Shown: positions 1 through 6,458 of the stretch, piece by piece
Layout of the letters: the number at the start of each line of letters is the position of its first letter
Numbering within the stretch: the stretch's first letter is position 1
DNA from: Phycisphaerae bacterium SM23_33
Lineage (GTDB): Bacteria > Planctomycetota > Phycisphaerae > SM23-33
Reading direction: 5' to 3'
Assembly (NCBI GenBank): GCA_001303665.1
Contig: LJUF01000076.1
Location: 1-11,147 of the forward strand
Length of the DNA: 11,147 nucleotides
The notes under the pieces: model-generated
Database searches by the model: none
What the model was told of the DNA's origin: nothing
The model's input: the letters and a program-made list of their open reading frames with translations, nothing else
Translations under genes and position numbers: made by a program

Positions 1-542
1 TCCAGCGCCTCCACCTGCGCCCGGGGGCCTACATCGGCACCTGCCAGGAGCTGGAGGCGACCTTCCAGGAGTACCGCCGCCGCGCCGCCCGCCTGCAAGC
101 CGCAGGCCGGCAGGCCGCTGGCGAGCCGTTCATCGAGCCCGACGAGCCGGTCAGCATCGAATACGCCTCCCGGATCATCAACGCCATCCAGACCAACCGG
201 CCGTTCACCTTCAACGGCAACGTCCACAACCGCGGGCAGTTGATCTCCAACCTCCCGGCGGACTGCTGCGTGGAGGTGCCGTGCCTGGCCGACGGGTCCG
301 GCATCCATCCCACGGTCGTGGGCGAGCTGCCGCCCCAGTGCGCGGCCATGATGCTGACCAACATCAACGTCCAGGACCTGACGGTGAGGGCCATCCTGCA
401 GCGCCAGCGCGAGCACGTGTATCACGCGGCCATGCTGGACCCCAACACCGCCGCCACCCTGACGCTGCCGAGAATCCACGAGCTGGTGGACGCCATGTTC
501 TCCGCCCACGGCCGCCTGATTCCACAATACCTGCGGAAATAA
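1..542 (+). CDS. melA: Alpha-galactosidase, glycoside hydrolase family 4 (MelA type), C-terminal part
   Basis: The 5' end lies outside the window; the reading frame enters at base 3 and ends at TAA 540-542, giving 179 visible residues. The visible part has the C-terminal signature of family GH4, close in wording to E. coli MelA as I remember it: YIGTCQELEATF near the left edge, FNGNVHNRG (about 210-236), then NLPADCCVEVPC, LPPQCAAMM, NINVQ and YHAAMLDPNTAA, ending with an AHG-x-L-x-P tail. GH4 enzymes are cytoplasmic, use NAD and a divalent metal, and cleave by redox-assisted elimination; MelA members release galactose from melibiose and raffinose-type sugars. The N-terminal Rossmann fold and metal-binding residues are not visible, so substrate is inferred from similarity to MelA rather than to the alpha-glucosidase or galacturonidase branches. 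Family is nearly certain, exact substrate less so. Confidence 0.9.
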   Translation, partial: QRLHLRPGAYIGTCQELEATFQEYRRRAARLQAAGRQAAGEPFIEPDEPVSIEYASRIINAIQTNRPFTFNGNVHNRGQLISNLPADCCVEVPCLADGSGIHPTVVGELPPQCAAMMLTNINVQDLTVRAILQRQREHVYHAAMLDPNTAATLTLPRIHELVDAMFSAHGRLIPQYLRK

Positions 543-570
543 CCATGGTTTAAGCTACGTTGGTATACGA

Positions 571-594
571 GGCCGGGGGCGCGAGCCTCCGGCC
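571..594 (+). terminator. Strong hairpin with GCGA tetraloop after the GH4 gene
   Basis: GGCCGGGGGC (571-580) can pair with GCCTCCGGCC (585-594). This is a 10-bp stem with one G-T wobble, closed by GCGA, a GNRA-type tetraloop. It begins 29 nt after the GH4 stop codon and ends 56 nt before the next start. No T-run follows, so it is not a textbook intrinsic terminator. It may stop transcription, protect the 3' end of the GH4 message, or lie in the leader of the next gene. Confidence 0.45.
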
Positions 595-650
595 GCTGAA
601 ATGGTTCGACGCGGTCCAGCCAGCCGCGCCGCTGGCACCCAGGAGCTTCC

Positions 651-2012
651 ATGACTTGCCACGCCCGTGTCTTGACTGTCGTTCTGGCTTTCGCGTCGAT
701 TCTGATCACTGACGGGGCGGCAACCGCCGGGCCCCCGCGAGCCGCGACGCCCCGACCGGCCGCGGGCGCCCCGGCCGCGCGGACCGGGATTTACACGTTT
801 CCGGCGGCGGCCAATCCCTCGCCCGCGTCCGCCCCGGCCGGACACACGGAGGCCATCTACCAGGCCGCCCTGCAATGGTTCGACCGCGCCGAGCCCATGG
901 TGGACAAGCTCGTCCCCGTCGCCGAGCAGGCGGCCGAGTCGCTACTGAGCGGCGGCACCCTGTACGTCTCCGGCAACGGCGGCTTCGCCGACGAATACGA
1001 CTTCCGCGCCGGCGGCTTTCCCTTCACCGAGATCTGGCAGGGCCAGGAGCTCGAGGACGACGACGTGCTGCTGATCGGCAACTTCCGCCCCAACGAGATG
1101 GAGAACCCGCGGGCCCGCATTGATTACGTGGTCCGCGGCTACGGGCGGCGCTTCGGCGGGGCCATGGCGGTTCACCTGAGCGGGCACGACTGGCCGCAGA
1201 TCAGCCGGTCGCTGCCGGCGGTCAACAGCGGCCATTGGCACGGCCGGCTGCATCTGGTGGACACCGGCGCCCCGGAAGGGGCCGGCATCAAGGAGCTGTG
1301 CATCGGCCAGTTCTCAGCCACGGTCCTGGGGTGGGTGCTGCACGGGGAGATCATCTCCGCCGCCACGCGGAAGGGCAAGACCCTGGCCACCTACGCCAGC
1401 GACTGGGAGCCCGGCGGACGGGACTGGGACGCCTCCGTGAAAGGCCGCCACGAGCACCCCAAGTACAAGGTCCCGCCGATCCCCGCGGGCAAGATCGGCA
1501 AGCAGTACCTCAAGACCTGCCGCGGCCAGCTTGCCGAGTTCCTCGCCACCCAGCCGGGGCAGGTCCGCCTGGCCGGGCGGCGCATGGCCGAATCCATGAA
1601 AAAAGGCGGTGTGGTCTGGGCCATCACGGACTCCCACGTCCTGCCGCGCGGGGCCGTGGTGCCGGCGGAGCTGACGCGGATGAAGATGTTCGGCCGCAGC
1701 TACGACTGGGGGTATTTCTCCCGCAGCACGCCCAAAGGCGACCTGCTGCTGTGGATGGGGTACCTGCGCTATCCCCGCGGGACGATCGAGGCGGCCAAGC
1801 GGCGCGGCTGCGACGCTGTGGTGGTGACGGTGGACAAGGGGCCAACCGACGAGCACACCACGCACGTCCGCAGTTGCTGGAAAGACTTCGACACGGTGAT
1901 CGACCTGCCCGACTACCCCATCCGCGTGCTGCCTTCCAGCGGCGTCATGCACACCGTGCAGTGGTACGCCCTCATGGCCGAGACCCTGGCCGCGGACAAG
2001 GGGCCGCGGTAG
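651..2012 (+). CDS. Exported protein with two divergent SIS (phosphosugar-binding) modules
   Basis: The product has 453 residues. ATG 651 is preceded by AGGAG (641-645) at 5 nt. Residues 1-26 look like a Sec signal peptide: a short n-region with Arg6, a hydrophobic core LTVVLAFASILI, and cleavage after ATA. A Pro/Ala-rich linker runs to about residue 64. Two segments resemble the SIS fold of GmhA-like isomerases. In the first, residues 91-123 include GGTLYVSGNGGFADEYDF, comparable to the GNGGSAADAQHF loop of GmhA, followed by a second strand-loop-helix at 137-176. In the second, KKGGVVWAITDSHV (317-330) is followed by KGDLLLWMG...TIEAAKRRGCDAVVVTV (362-395) and a C-terminal helix. The usual Ser/Thr-rich phosphate loop (e.g. 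TSGNS) is replaced by NFRPNE and GYLRYP, so phosphosugar binding is uncertain. It probably acts outside the cytoplasm. Its role is unknown; the SIS assignment is my pattern reading, not a search. Confidence 0.6.
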   Translation: MTCHARVLTVVLAFASILITDGAATAGPPRAATPRPAAGAPAARTGIYTFPAAANPSPASAPAGHTEAIYQAALQWFDRAEPMVDKLVPVAEQAAESLLSGGTLYVSGNGGFADEYDFRAGGFPFTEIWQGQELEDDDVLLIGNFRPNEMENPRARIDYVVRGYGRRFGGAMAVHLSGHDWPQISRSLPAVNSGHWHGRLHLVDTGAPEGAGIKELCIGQFSATVLGWVLHGEIISAATRKGKTLATYASDWEPGGRDWDASVKGRHEHPKYKVPPIPAGKIGKQYLKTCRGQLAEFLATQPGQVRLAGRRMAESMKKGGVVWAITDSHVLPRGAVVPAELTRMKMFGRSYDWGYFSRSTPKGDLLLWMGYLRYPRGTIEAAKRRGCDAVVVTVDKGPTDEHTTHVRSCWKDFDTVIDLPDYPIRVLPSSGVMHTVQWYALMAETLAADKGPR

Positions 2013-2058
2013 TCCACGCAGCAGCCACGATCAACCGGCTGTCCTCGGCCACGTCCGG

Positions 2059-2082
2059 GGCCGCGGCCAGCTCTTCGCGGCC
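2059..2082. terminator. Possible bidirectional hairpin between convergent genes
   Basis: GGCCGCG (2059-2065) and CGCGGCC (2076-2082) form a perfect 7-bp stem around a 10-nt loop. They sit in the 90-bp gap between the SIS-like gene (stop 2012) and the convergent SGNH gene (stop 2103). There is no T-run on either strand and the region is so GC-rich that chance stems are common, so termination is only a positional guess. Confidence 0.3.
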
Positions 2083-2102
2083 GGCCGCCTCGCGGCGCCA
2101 AG

Positions 2103-4199
2103 TCATTCGTCGGTGCTCTGGGCCTGCCCCGCCGGCTGGAGCACCTTTTCGATGATGCCGGCGTACATCATCATCGTCAGGTAGTTCCGCAGGGTGTAGC
2201 CGGAGTTCTTCAGCCCCTCGGGGGTGAAGTCCTGCTTCCAGGGGTCGCGGTAGGAAGGATGCAGGCGGTCACCCATGAGGAGCTTGTCCCAGTTTTCCGG
2301 CTGGCGGGAGATGATCTCGCCGTAGAAGTCGATCAGCGGGATCTTCCTGGCCCGGGCGATGGCGAGTTGGGCCCGGCGGAGCTCCTGCACGCGGTGAAAG
2401 ACGCTCTTGTTGTGGGGCGTGTCGCCCTTCTGGTCGCCCCGCGGCGGCAGCGTGGTCAGGATGGGGATGGTCCCGTCGGCCAGGCAGCGATCCACCACCG
2501 AGGCCATCATCTCGGTGTGGTCCGGCGGGACCGGGCCGTAGCTGACGTCGTTGGTGCCGAACAGGATCACCGCGACCTCGGGCTGGCACAGCTTCTGCCA
2601 GGCATCCACGTTGGCGAAGGCCCAGGCCACCGTCATGCTGCCGTTGTTGCCATACCGGGGGTGCTTCCACTGGCCCCACAGTCTCTTGTTGGCGTAGTTG
2701 TCCACGATCTGGAGGTGCTTCCTGACCTCCGGCGGGCACTTCTTGGGGATGCAGCTACCGGAGGCGTGCGTCGCCAGAAAGGCCATGGTAATGGTGATGC
2801 TGTCGCCGTACTGGCCCAGCGTCCTGGGCGTGCCCTTGAAGCGCTTGTGGACATCGCGCATGGGCTCGACCCAGTAATCTCCGGCCGGCACAACCGGGGG
2901 CTCGATGGGCGGCAACTTCTCGACGGCCGGGGCCGGGGAAGCCTCCAGCTCCAGCACCGGGCGGTTGTCCGGGTCGTCGTACCGGGAGGAATACGCGTCG
3001 AAGGCACCGCCCTCGACCTTGCAGCTGGCGGCCAGCTCCAGCGTCCTGACCGACTTGCCCATGGCGGCGCGGACCGCGCCGGTCACGTCCCACTCGATGA
3101 AGGCCCGCTGGTCCGAAGCGTCCTTGGCCGGGAAGGTCACCGCCGCGACGGCCACCGGGTCGCCGGCCTCGACGTCCACGACAGCATTGGCCTGATCGTC
3201 ATACAGGCCAAAACGCACGCCCCTGGATCCGCCCACGACGTACAGCCGCAGCCGGGCGGACTTGACGGAAGCCTTCTCGGCCAGCCCGCTCAGGTCAAAA
3301 CGCAGGACCGCGACGTTCTGATTGCCCGCCCCGCCGCCGACGCGGAGCATCGGCATCCAGTCCCAGTTGCCCGGCAGCTCCGGCCAGGTCTTCAGGTACG
3401 CGTCCTGGACGCCGGCGCGGAGCTGGGCGTCGTTGCGCAGGCCCATCCCGACCGTGCGGTACGGCCCTTCCGCCCGGCCTGGGTCGGGCGCATCCGCCGC
3501 CGGCGAGAGGGCCACCTTCTTGGCCGGCTCCGGCCAGCACTTGAGCTCGTCCGCGTCCGCCGCGACGAGCAGCTCCGGCCGGAACTCGGCCACGGACCAT
3601 TCCGAGGAGGCGATCCGGTGCTCGGTGTGAGGGCTGGACCAGAGGATCAGCCCGTGGTTGGGCCGCTTGCCCGAAACCCAGTCGTTCACGGACCCGGTTA
3701 CGTCGAACTCGAAGCCGTGGCCGAAGAGCCCGCCGCGGCAGGCGGCCTGGATGAGGGCCTGGGCGTCGTAGTCGCCGCCCTTGCTGGCCCAGTTGCCCTC
3801 GGGGCCCTTGTCGTCGTCGGTCTTCTTGTACTCGAAGCCGGTGGCGGTCTCGTCCCAGTCGCGGGTCAGCGGGGCGGCGAACATCCCCGAGCCCAGTTGC
3901 GTCGGGCTGGCGCAGTACACCCGCAGCAAAGCCCGGCCCACGGGGCGGCCCTTGGGCAGGGTGGAGACGTCGAAGCGGATGAGGATCCGCCGGGCGGTGG
4001 AGAAGGTCCGCAGCTCCCGGGTCCTGCCATCGCCGCCCCGGCGGGCCTCCTGGTCGTTGTAGATGCTGATCCGCGTGTCCACGCAACCGCCGTAGTCCGG
4101 CGCCGGGGCCGCGCCGTTCTGAAAGCGGACCACCTCCGCCCGGCCGGCCCCCGCGGCCAAGCACAATAGCCCTAACGCGACAAGGGCCGTTCTCTTCAT
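2103..4199 (-). CDS. Secreted SGNH/GDSL hydrolase with two N-terminal DNRLRE-type (CBM96-like) modules
   Basis: The product has 698 residues. ATG 4199-4197 is preceded by AGGAA (4206-4210) at 6 nt. Residues 1-21 form a signal peptide (MKRTALVALGLLCLAAGAGRA), so the protein is exported. Two beta-rich modules follow, at about 22-213 and 248-419. Each has the DNRLRE pattern: an RFD strand (ILIRFDVSTLP; VAVLRFDLSGL), a paired ALLRVY/ARLRLY strand, a W-D-V-T-type turn, and a final RPEL or RPVLELEA strand. The SGNH hydrolase occupies about 455-690 and has its catalytic blocks: GDSI with Ser467, a candidate oxyanion Gly520 (NNGS), FGTND with Asn550, and DRLHP with Asp644 and His647. SGNH enzymes with such modules are usually carbohydrate deacetylases or other esterases, with the modules likely binding polysaccharide. 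Substrate cannot be read from the sequence. The gene lies downstream of a cupin gene in the same direction and converges on the SIS-like gene. Confidence 0.85.
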   Translation of the reverse strand: MKRTALVALGLLCLAAGAGRAEVVRFQNGAAPAPDYGGCVDTRISIYNDQEARRGGDGRTRELRTFSTARRILIRFDVSTLPKGRPVGRALLRVYCASPTQLGSGMFAAPLTRDWDETATGFEYKKTDDDKGPEGNWASKGGDYDAQALIQAACRGGLFGHGFEFDVTGSVNDWVSGKRPNHGLILWSSPHTEHRIASSEWSVAEFRPELLVAADADELKCWPEPAKKVALSPAADAPDPGRAEGPYRTVGMGLRNDAQLRAGVQDAYLKTWPELPGNWDWMPMLRVGGGAGNQNVAVLRFDLSGLAEKASVKSARLRLYVVGGSRGVRFGLYDDQANAVVDVEAGDPVAVAAVTFPAKDASDQRAFIEWDVTGAVRAAMGKSVRTLELAASCKVEGGAFDAYSSRYDDPDNRPVLELEASPAPAVEKLPPIEPPVVPAGDYWVEPMRDVHKRFKGTPRTLGQYGDSITITMAFLATHASGSCIPKKCPPEVRKHLQIVDNYANKRLWGQWKHPRYGNNGSMTVAWAFANVDAWQKLCQPEVAVILFGTNDVSYGPVPPDHTEMMASVVDRCLADGTIPILTTLPPRGDQKGDTPHNKSVFHRVQELRRAQLAIARARKIPLIDFYGEIISRQPENWDKLLMGDRLHPSYRDPWKQDFTPEGLKNSGYTLRNYLTMMMYAGIIEKVLQPAGQAQSTDE

Positions 4200-4335
4200 G
4201 ATGGGTTCCTTTCCTCAAGCAGGATGCGGATGCGCGTTCACGGCGGCAGTCGCCGAGAGCACAAGAGCGGCGTTGGGTCCACCTCTTTTCAGGAGACGGA
4301 TGTCTCTGCGTGCTCCGCGGTGGCAGCGCTCTTTG

Positions 4336-4605
4336 TCACCCAAACTTGTAGTGCTTCTTGACCGGCTCGGCCACGTCCCAGACGCAGTCCAGCCCGACCG
4401 GGAAGACCACCATGTCGCCGGGCCCGAACGACACCCGCTCGTTGCCGGCGCTGACGGTGACCTTGCCCTCCAGGATCAGGCAGGTCTCCTGCTGGTCGTA
4501 GTGCCAGTCGAACTTCGAGACGTCGCAGGTCCAGATGGGCCAGCTCCTTGCGCCCATCTCCTGGACTTGCTGCTCGGTGGGTTTGGTCACTTCAATGCGG
4601 CCCAT
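4336..4605 (-). CDS. Small single-domain cupin, EutQ/DUF861 (cupin_3) type
   Basis: The product has 89 residues. Start ATG 4605-4603 has GGAG at 4614-4617, 8 nt upstream. A longer in-frame start at 4695 lies inside the tRNA gene and is rejected. The sequence carries the hallmark run of this family: KFDWHYDQQETCLILEG (residues 31-47), VTVSAGNERVSFGPGDMVVFP (49-69), then the aromatic/charged tail VWDVAEPVKKHYKF. The HxH metal motif of classical cupins is absent, which is normal for this branch; Tyr36, Glu40 and His85 are the polar residues likely to face the barrel. Relatives include EutQ-like proteins and the cupin modules of ureidoglycine aminohydrolase, but most 90-residue members have no known function. 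It starts 50 nt downstream of tRNA-His on the same strand and ends 136 nt before the SGNH gene. It is presumably cytoplasmic, as no signal peptide is visible. Confidence 0.85.
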   Translation of the reverse strand: MGRIEVTKPTEQQVQEMGARSWPIWTCDVSKFDWHYDQQETCLILEGKVTVSAGNERVSFGPGDMVVFPVGLDCVWDVAEPVKKHYKFG

Positions 4606-4613
4606 GAGAGCTT

Positions 4614-4617
4614 CTCC
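4614..4617 (-). promoter_or_regulatory. Ribosome binding site fixing the cupin start
   Basis: On the minus strand GGAG lies 8 nt before ATG 4605. It selects this start over in-frame codons further upstream, which fall within the tRNA gene. Confidence 0.7.
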
Positions 4618-4655
4618 GTTCGGCCCCGCTCGCCAGCGCTGCCCCCTGCGACAAG

Positions 4656-4730
4656 GGTGGATGATGGGATTCGAACCCACGACCCCCTGGACCACAACCA
4701 GGTGCTCTATCCGTCTGAGCTACATCCACC
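4656..4730 (-). tRNA. tRNA-His (anticodon GTG)
   Basis: All four arms fold. The 7-bp acceptor GTGGATG pairs perfectly with CATCCAC, and the extra G-1 (base 4730) faces discriminator C73 (base 4656), the identity feature of tRNA-His. The D arm is GCTC/GAGC with a 9-nt loop containing GG. The anticodon arm is CCTGG/CCAGG with loop TTGTGGT, anticodon at 4695-4693. The variable loop is GGGTC, and the T arm is GTGGG-TTCGAAT-CCCAT. The genome does not encode CCA (C73 is followed by CTT), so the end is added by nucleotidyltransferase. RNase P is expected to leave G-1 in place, as in other bacterial tRNA-His. Confidence 0.97.
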
Positions 4731-4757
4731 ATGGCATGCCGACCGGCGGCAAGAATC

Positions 4758-4786
4758 AGACTATCCGGCGACGCTCGGCCTGTCAA
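4758..4786 (-). promoter_or_regulatory. Sigma70-type promoter of tRNA-His
   Basis: Reading the minus strand, a perfect -35 box TTGACA (4786-4781) is followed by a 17-bp spacer and TAGTCT (4763-4758), which keeps the key T, A and final T of the -10 box. Transcription would start near 4751, about 20 nt before the mature tRNA, as is usual for a stable RNA gene. Copies of GACCGGCGGC lie just upstream (4791-4800) and just downstream of the start (4741-4750). Confidence 0.75.
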
Positions 4787-4935
4787 GCCAGACCGGCGGC
4801 GACCGCCGCCGCCCAGGTCGTACCGACGGGAAAATCGACCCAAGACGCCGAACGAATGAGTATTCTACGAAGCGCCTGACGGGAAGTTGGGACTATTCTT
4901 TGGAGGGCCTCGGGCCTTCGGCGAGCCCTGGTATG

Positions 4936-4943
4936 AAGGTGAG
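4936..4943 (+). promoter_or_regulatory. Ribosome binding site deciding the sigma factor start
   Basis: AAGGTGAG contains GGTGA, the 3' half of the full anti-SD complement GGAGGTGA, and ends 6 nt before GTG 4950. It favours GTG 4950 over the in-frame TTG 4887, which has only a weak GGGAAG in front of it. Confidence 0.55.
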
Positions 4944-4949
4944 CTCGAC

Positions 4950-6419
4950 GTGGCAACGGAAGAGATCGAATCGCTGGTGACGCGTGCCCGCCGCGGCGAT
5001 GTCGAGGCGTACTGCCACGTCGTGAGGCGCTTCCAGGACATGGCATACGGCTACGCCTACTCGATCCTGGGCGATTGCCACCTGGCCGAGGACGCCGCCC
5101 AGGAGGCCTTCGTGGAAGCCTACCGAGACCTGTCCAGGCTCCGCCGGCCGGGGGCGTTCGCCGGCTGGCTTCGCCGAATCATATTCAAGCACTGTGACCG
5201 AATCGCCCGGCGGAAGCGCATCCCCGCCGTCGCGCTCGACGCCGCCGGGGCCGCTCAGACCCGCGATGCCGGCCCGTCCGAGGCGGCGGCAAGCCGCGAG
5301 CTGGCCGAGAAGGTCCGTTTCGCGATCCGATCCCTGCCCGAAAAGCAGCGCACGGTCACCACGCTGTTCTACATCAACGGCTATTCGCAGGCCGAGATTG
5401 CCGCGTTCCTGGTGGTTCCTGTGACCACCGTCAACAGCCGCCTCCACGGGGCCCGGCGCCGTCTGAAGGAAAGGATGCTCGAAATGGTCGCGAGCGAATT
5501 GCAGGCCGCAAAGCCGGAGGCGGAGTTCGTCCGCCGCGTCCGGGAAGTGCTGACGTTGCGGAAGAGGGGCAAGCTCGAAGATGCCCGAGGCAAGTACAAG
5601 GCCGCCTTCGAGGATCTTGCCGGACTCCAGAACGATGGGCGCTTCGCCGAAGTCTTACGCACCCACGAAGCCATGGTCAAGGCCATCCGGGACGACGGCA
5701 CCTACGCCGACATGTGCGTGGACAGCTATCGCGAGTTGTCAACGTCCTATGAGGCCGTCGGCAAGCCGGCCGACGCCGCCGAGGGGATACTGCGCGAGCT
5801 GCCTGCCCGGACGCCAGCCAAAAAAAACGCCGCCATGGCCGGCAACCTCAAGGCCGCCGCCCATCTCCTCCTCAAGGCCGACCTGCCCGACCGGGCCGCC
5901 GAACAGGCTAGACGAATGCTACGGGTCCTGGAGCGGGTCAAAGGTCAAAGCAGCTGCCGCTTCCTCCGCAACGAGGCCCTGTTGATCCTCTACCGTGCCG
6001 CCCTGAAGAGGCAGGATCAGGCAGGGGCGCCGAAGGTGCTGCAACGGATCCGCGCCGAGCTGTCGGCGTATGAGGAGGAGCTTTCCGCGGCCGCAAACCA
6101 CCGCGAGGAGTGGCGCCGCCAGGTGGGAGACGCTTACCACAACACCGCCCACAACCTGGCCTGCTTCGGCGACGACACGCCGGAGGCGATCCCCCTGATG
6201 CGCCGGGCGGCGGAGCTGCGCCAGTTCGGACCGTCCCACATGATGCTGGCAGGGTGGATCCTGTCCGCCGGCGGCGACCGCGAGGCCGCGCTGGCCCATT
6301 TCAAGCAGGCCGCAAAGGACACGAGGTTCACGCAGCTTTTGCGAAACGAATTCCGCAGCAGCCCCCACTTCCAGCCGGTCCGCCGGGACCGCCGGTTCCT
6401 GGCGGTGATCAACCCTTAG
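4950..6419 (+). CDS. ECF-type RNA polymerase sigma factor with long C-terminal TPR extension
   Basis: The product has 489 residues from GTG 4950, chosen because GGTGA lies 7 nt upstream and the protein then begins as these factors usually do (TEEIESLVTRARRGDVEAY). An in-frame TTG at 4887 would add 21 residues. Region sigma-2 spans about 12-91 (GDCHLAEDAAQEAFVEAY is the core-binding and -10 element; FAGWLRRI follows). Region sigma-4 spans about 120-176, with helix-turn-helix YSQAEIAAFLVVPVTTVNSR. About 300 residues follow that ordinary ECF factors lack. They are helical and TPR-like, and end in the planctomycete-style cap HNLACFGDD...AIPLMRRAAEL...FQPVRRDRRFLAVI. No transmembrane segment and no separate anti-sigma gene is visible, so the tail may itself control activity or bind a partner. 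The target regulon is unknown. It is divergent from tRNA-His and convergent with the sugar isomerase (39 bp gap). A run of A bases lies at codons 291-293. Confidence 0.88.
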   Translation: MATEEIESLVTRARRGDVEAYCHVVRRFQDMAYGYAYSILGDCHLAEDAAQEAFVEAYRDLSRLRRPGAFAGWLRRIIFKHCDRIARRKRIPAVALDAAGAAQTRDAGPSEAAASRELAEKVRFAIRSLPEKQRTVTTLFYINGYSQAEIAAFLVVPVTTVNSRLHGARRRLKERMLEMVASELQAAKPEAEFVRRVREVLTLRKRGKLEDARGKYKAAFEDLAGLQNDGRFAEVLRTHEAMVKAIRDDGTYADMCVDSYRELSTSYEAVGKPADAAEGILRELPARTPAKKNAAMAGNLKAAAHLLLKADLPDRAAEQARRMLRVLERVKGQSSCRFLRNEALLILYRAALKRQDQAGAPKVLQRIRAELSAYEEELSAAANHREEWRRQVGDAYHNTAHNLACFGDDTPEAIPLMRRAAELRQFGPSHMMLAGWILSAGGDREAALAHFKQAAKDTRFTQLLRNEFRSSPHFQPVRRDRRFLAVINP

Positions 6420-6458
6420 TGCTCAGGAAAGACGCTCCTGCCGTATCCCGCCGCGTTT

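Noticed and set aside
1599..1604. Run of six A bases followed by G in the SIS-like gene as a slippage site
   Set aside because: The codon phase is AAA AAA G, not the A AAA AAG phase of known slippery heptamers, so no frameshift is proposed.
2259..4169. Open frame of over 600 codons on the plus strand, opposite the SGNH gene
   Set aside because: It is antisense to a gene with signal peptide, DNRLRE modules and catalytic motifs. Its own translation is low-complexity Gly/Arg/Leu/Val-rich with no recognisable domain, as expected for the shadow of a GC-rich gene.
4606..4695. N-terminal extension of the cupin starting at 4695
   Set aside because: The extra 30 codons run through the tRNA-His gene, and the extension does not resemble cupins. 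ATG 4605 has its own GGAG.
4861..4899. Two TATTCT motifs (4861-4866 and 4894-4899) as sigma gene promoters
   Set aside because: Each matches the -10 box in 4 of 6 bases, but no acceptable -35 box lies 15-19 bp upstream of either. They are left as unassigned.
4887..4949. TTG 4887 as the start of the sigma factor gene
   Set aside because: The added 21 residues do not look like sigma factor sequence and the upstream signal is weak. GTG 4950 has a better binding site and matches the usual family N-terminus.
6424..6440. CAGGA...TCCTG inverted repeat between the sigma gene and the isomerase gene
   Set aside because: The stem is only 5 bp with a 7-nt loop and no T-run on either strand, which is too weak to call a terminator.
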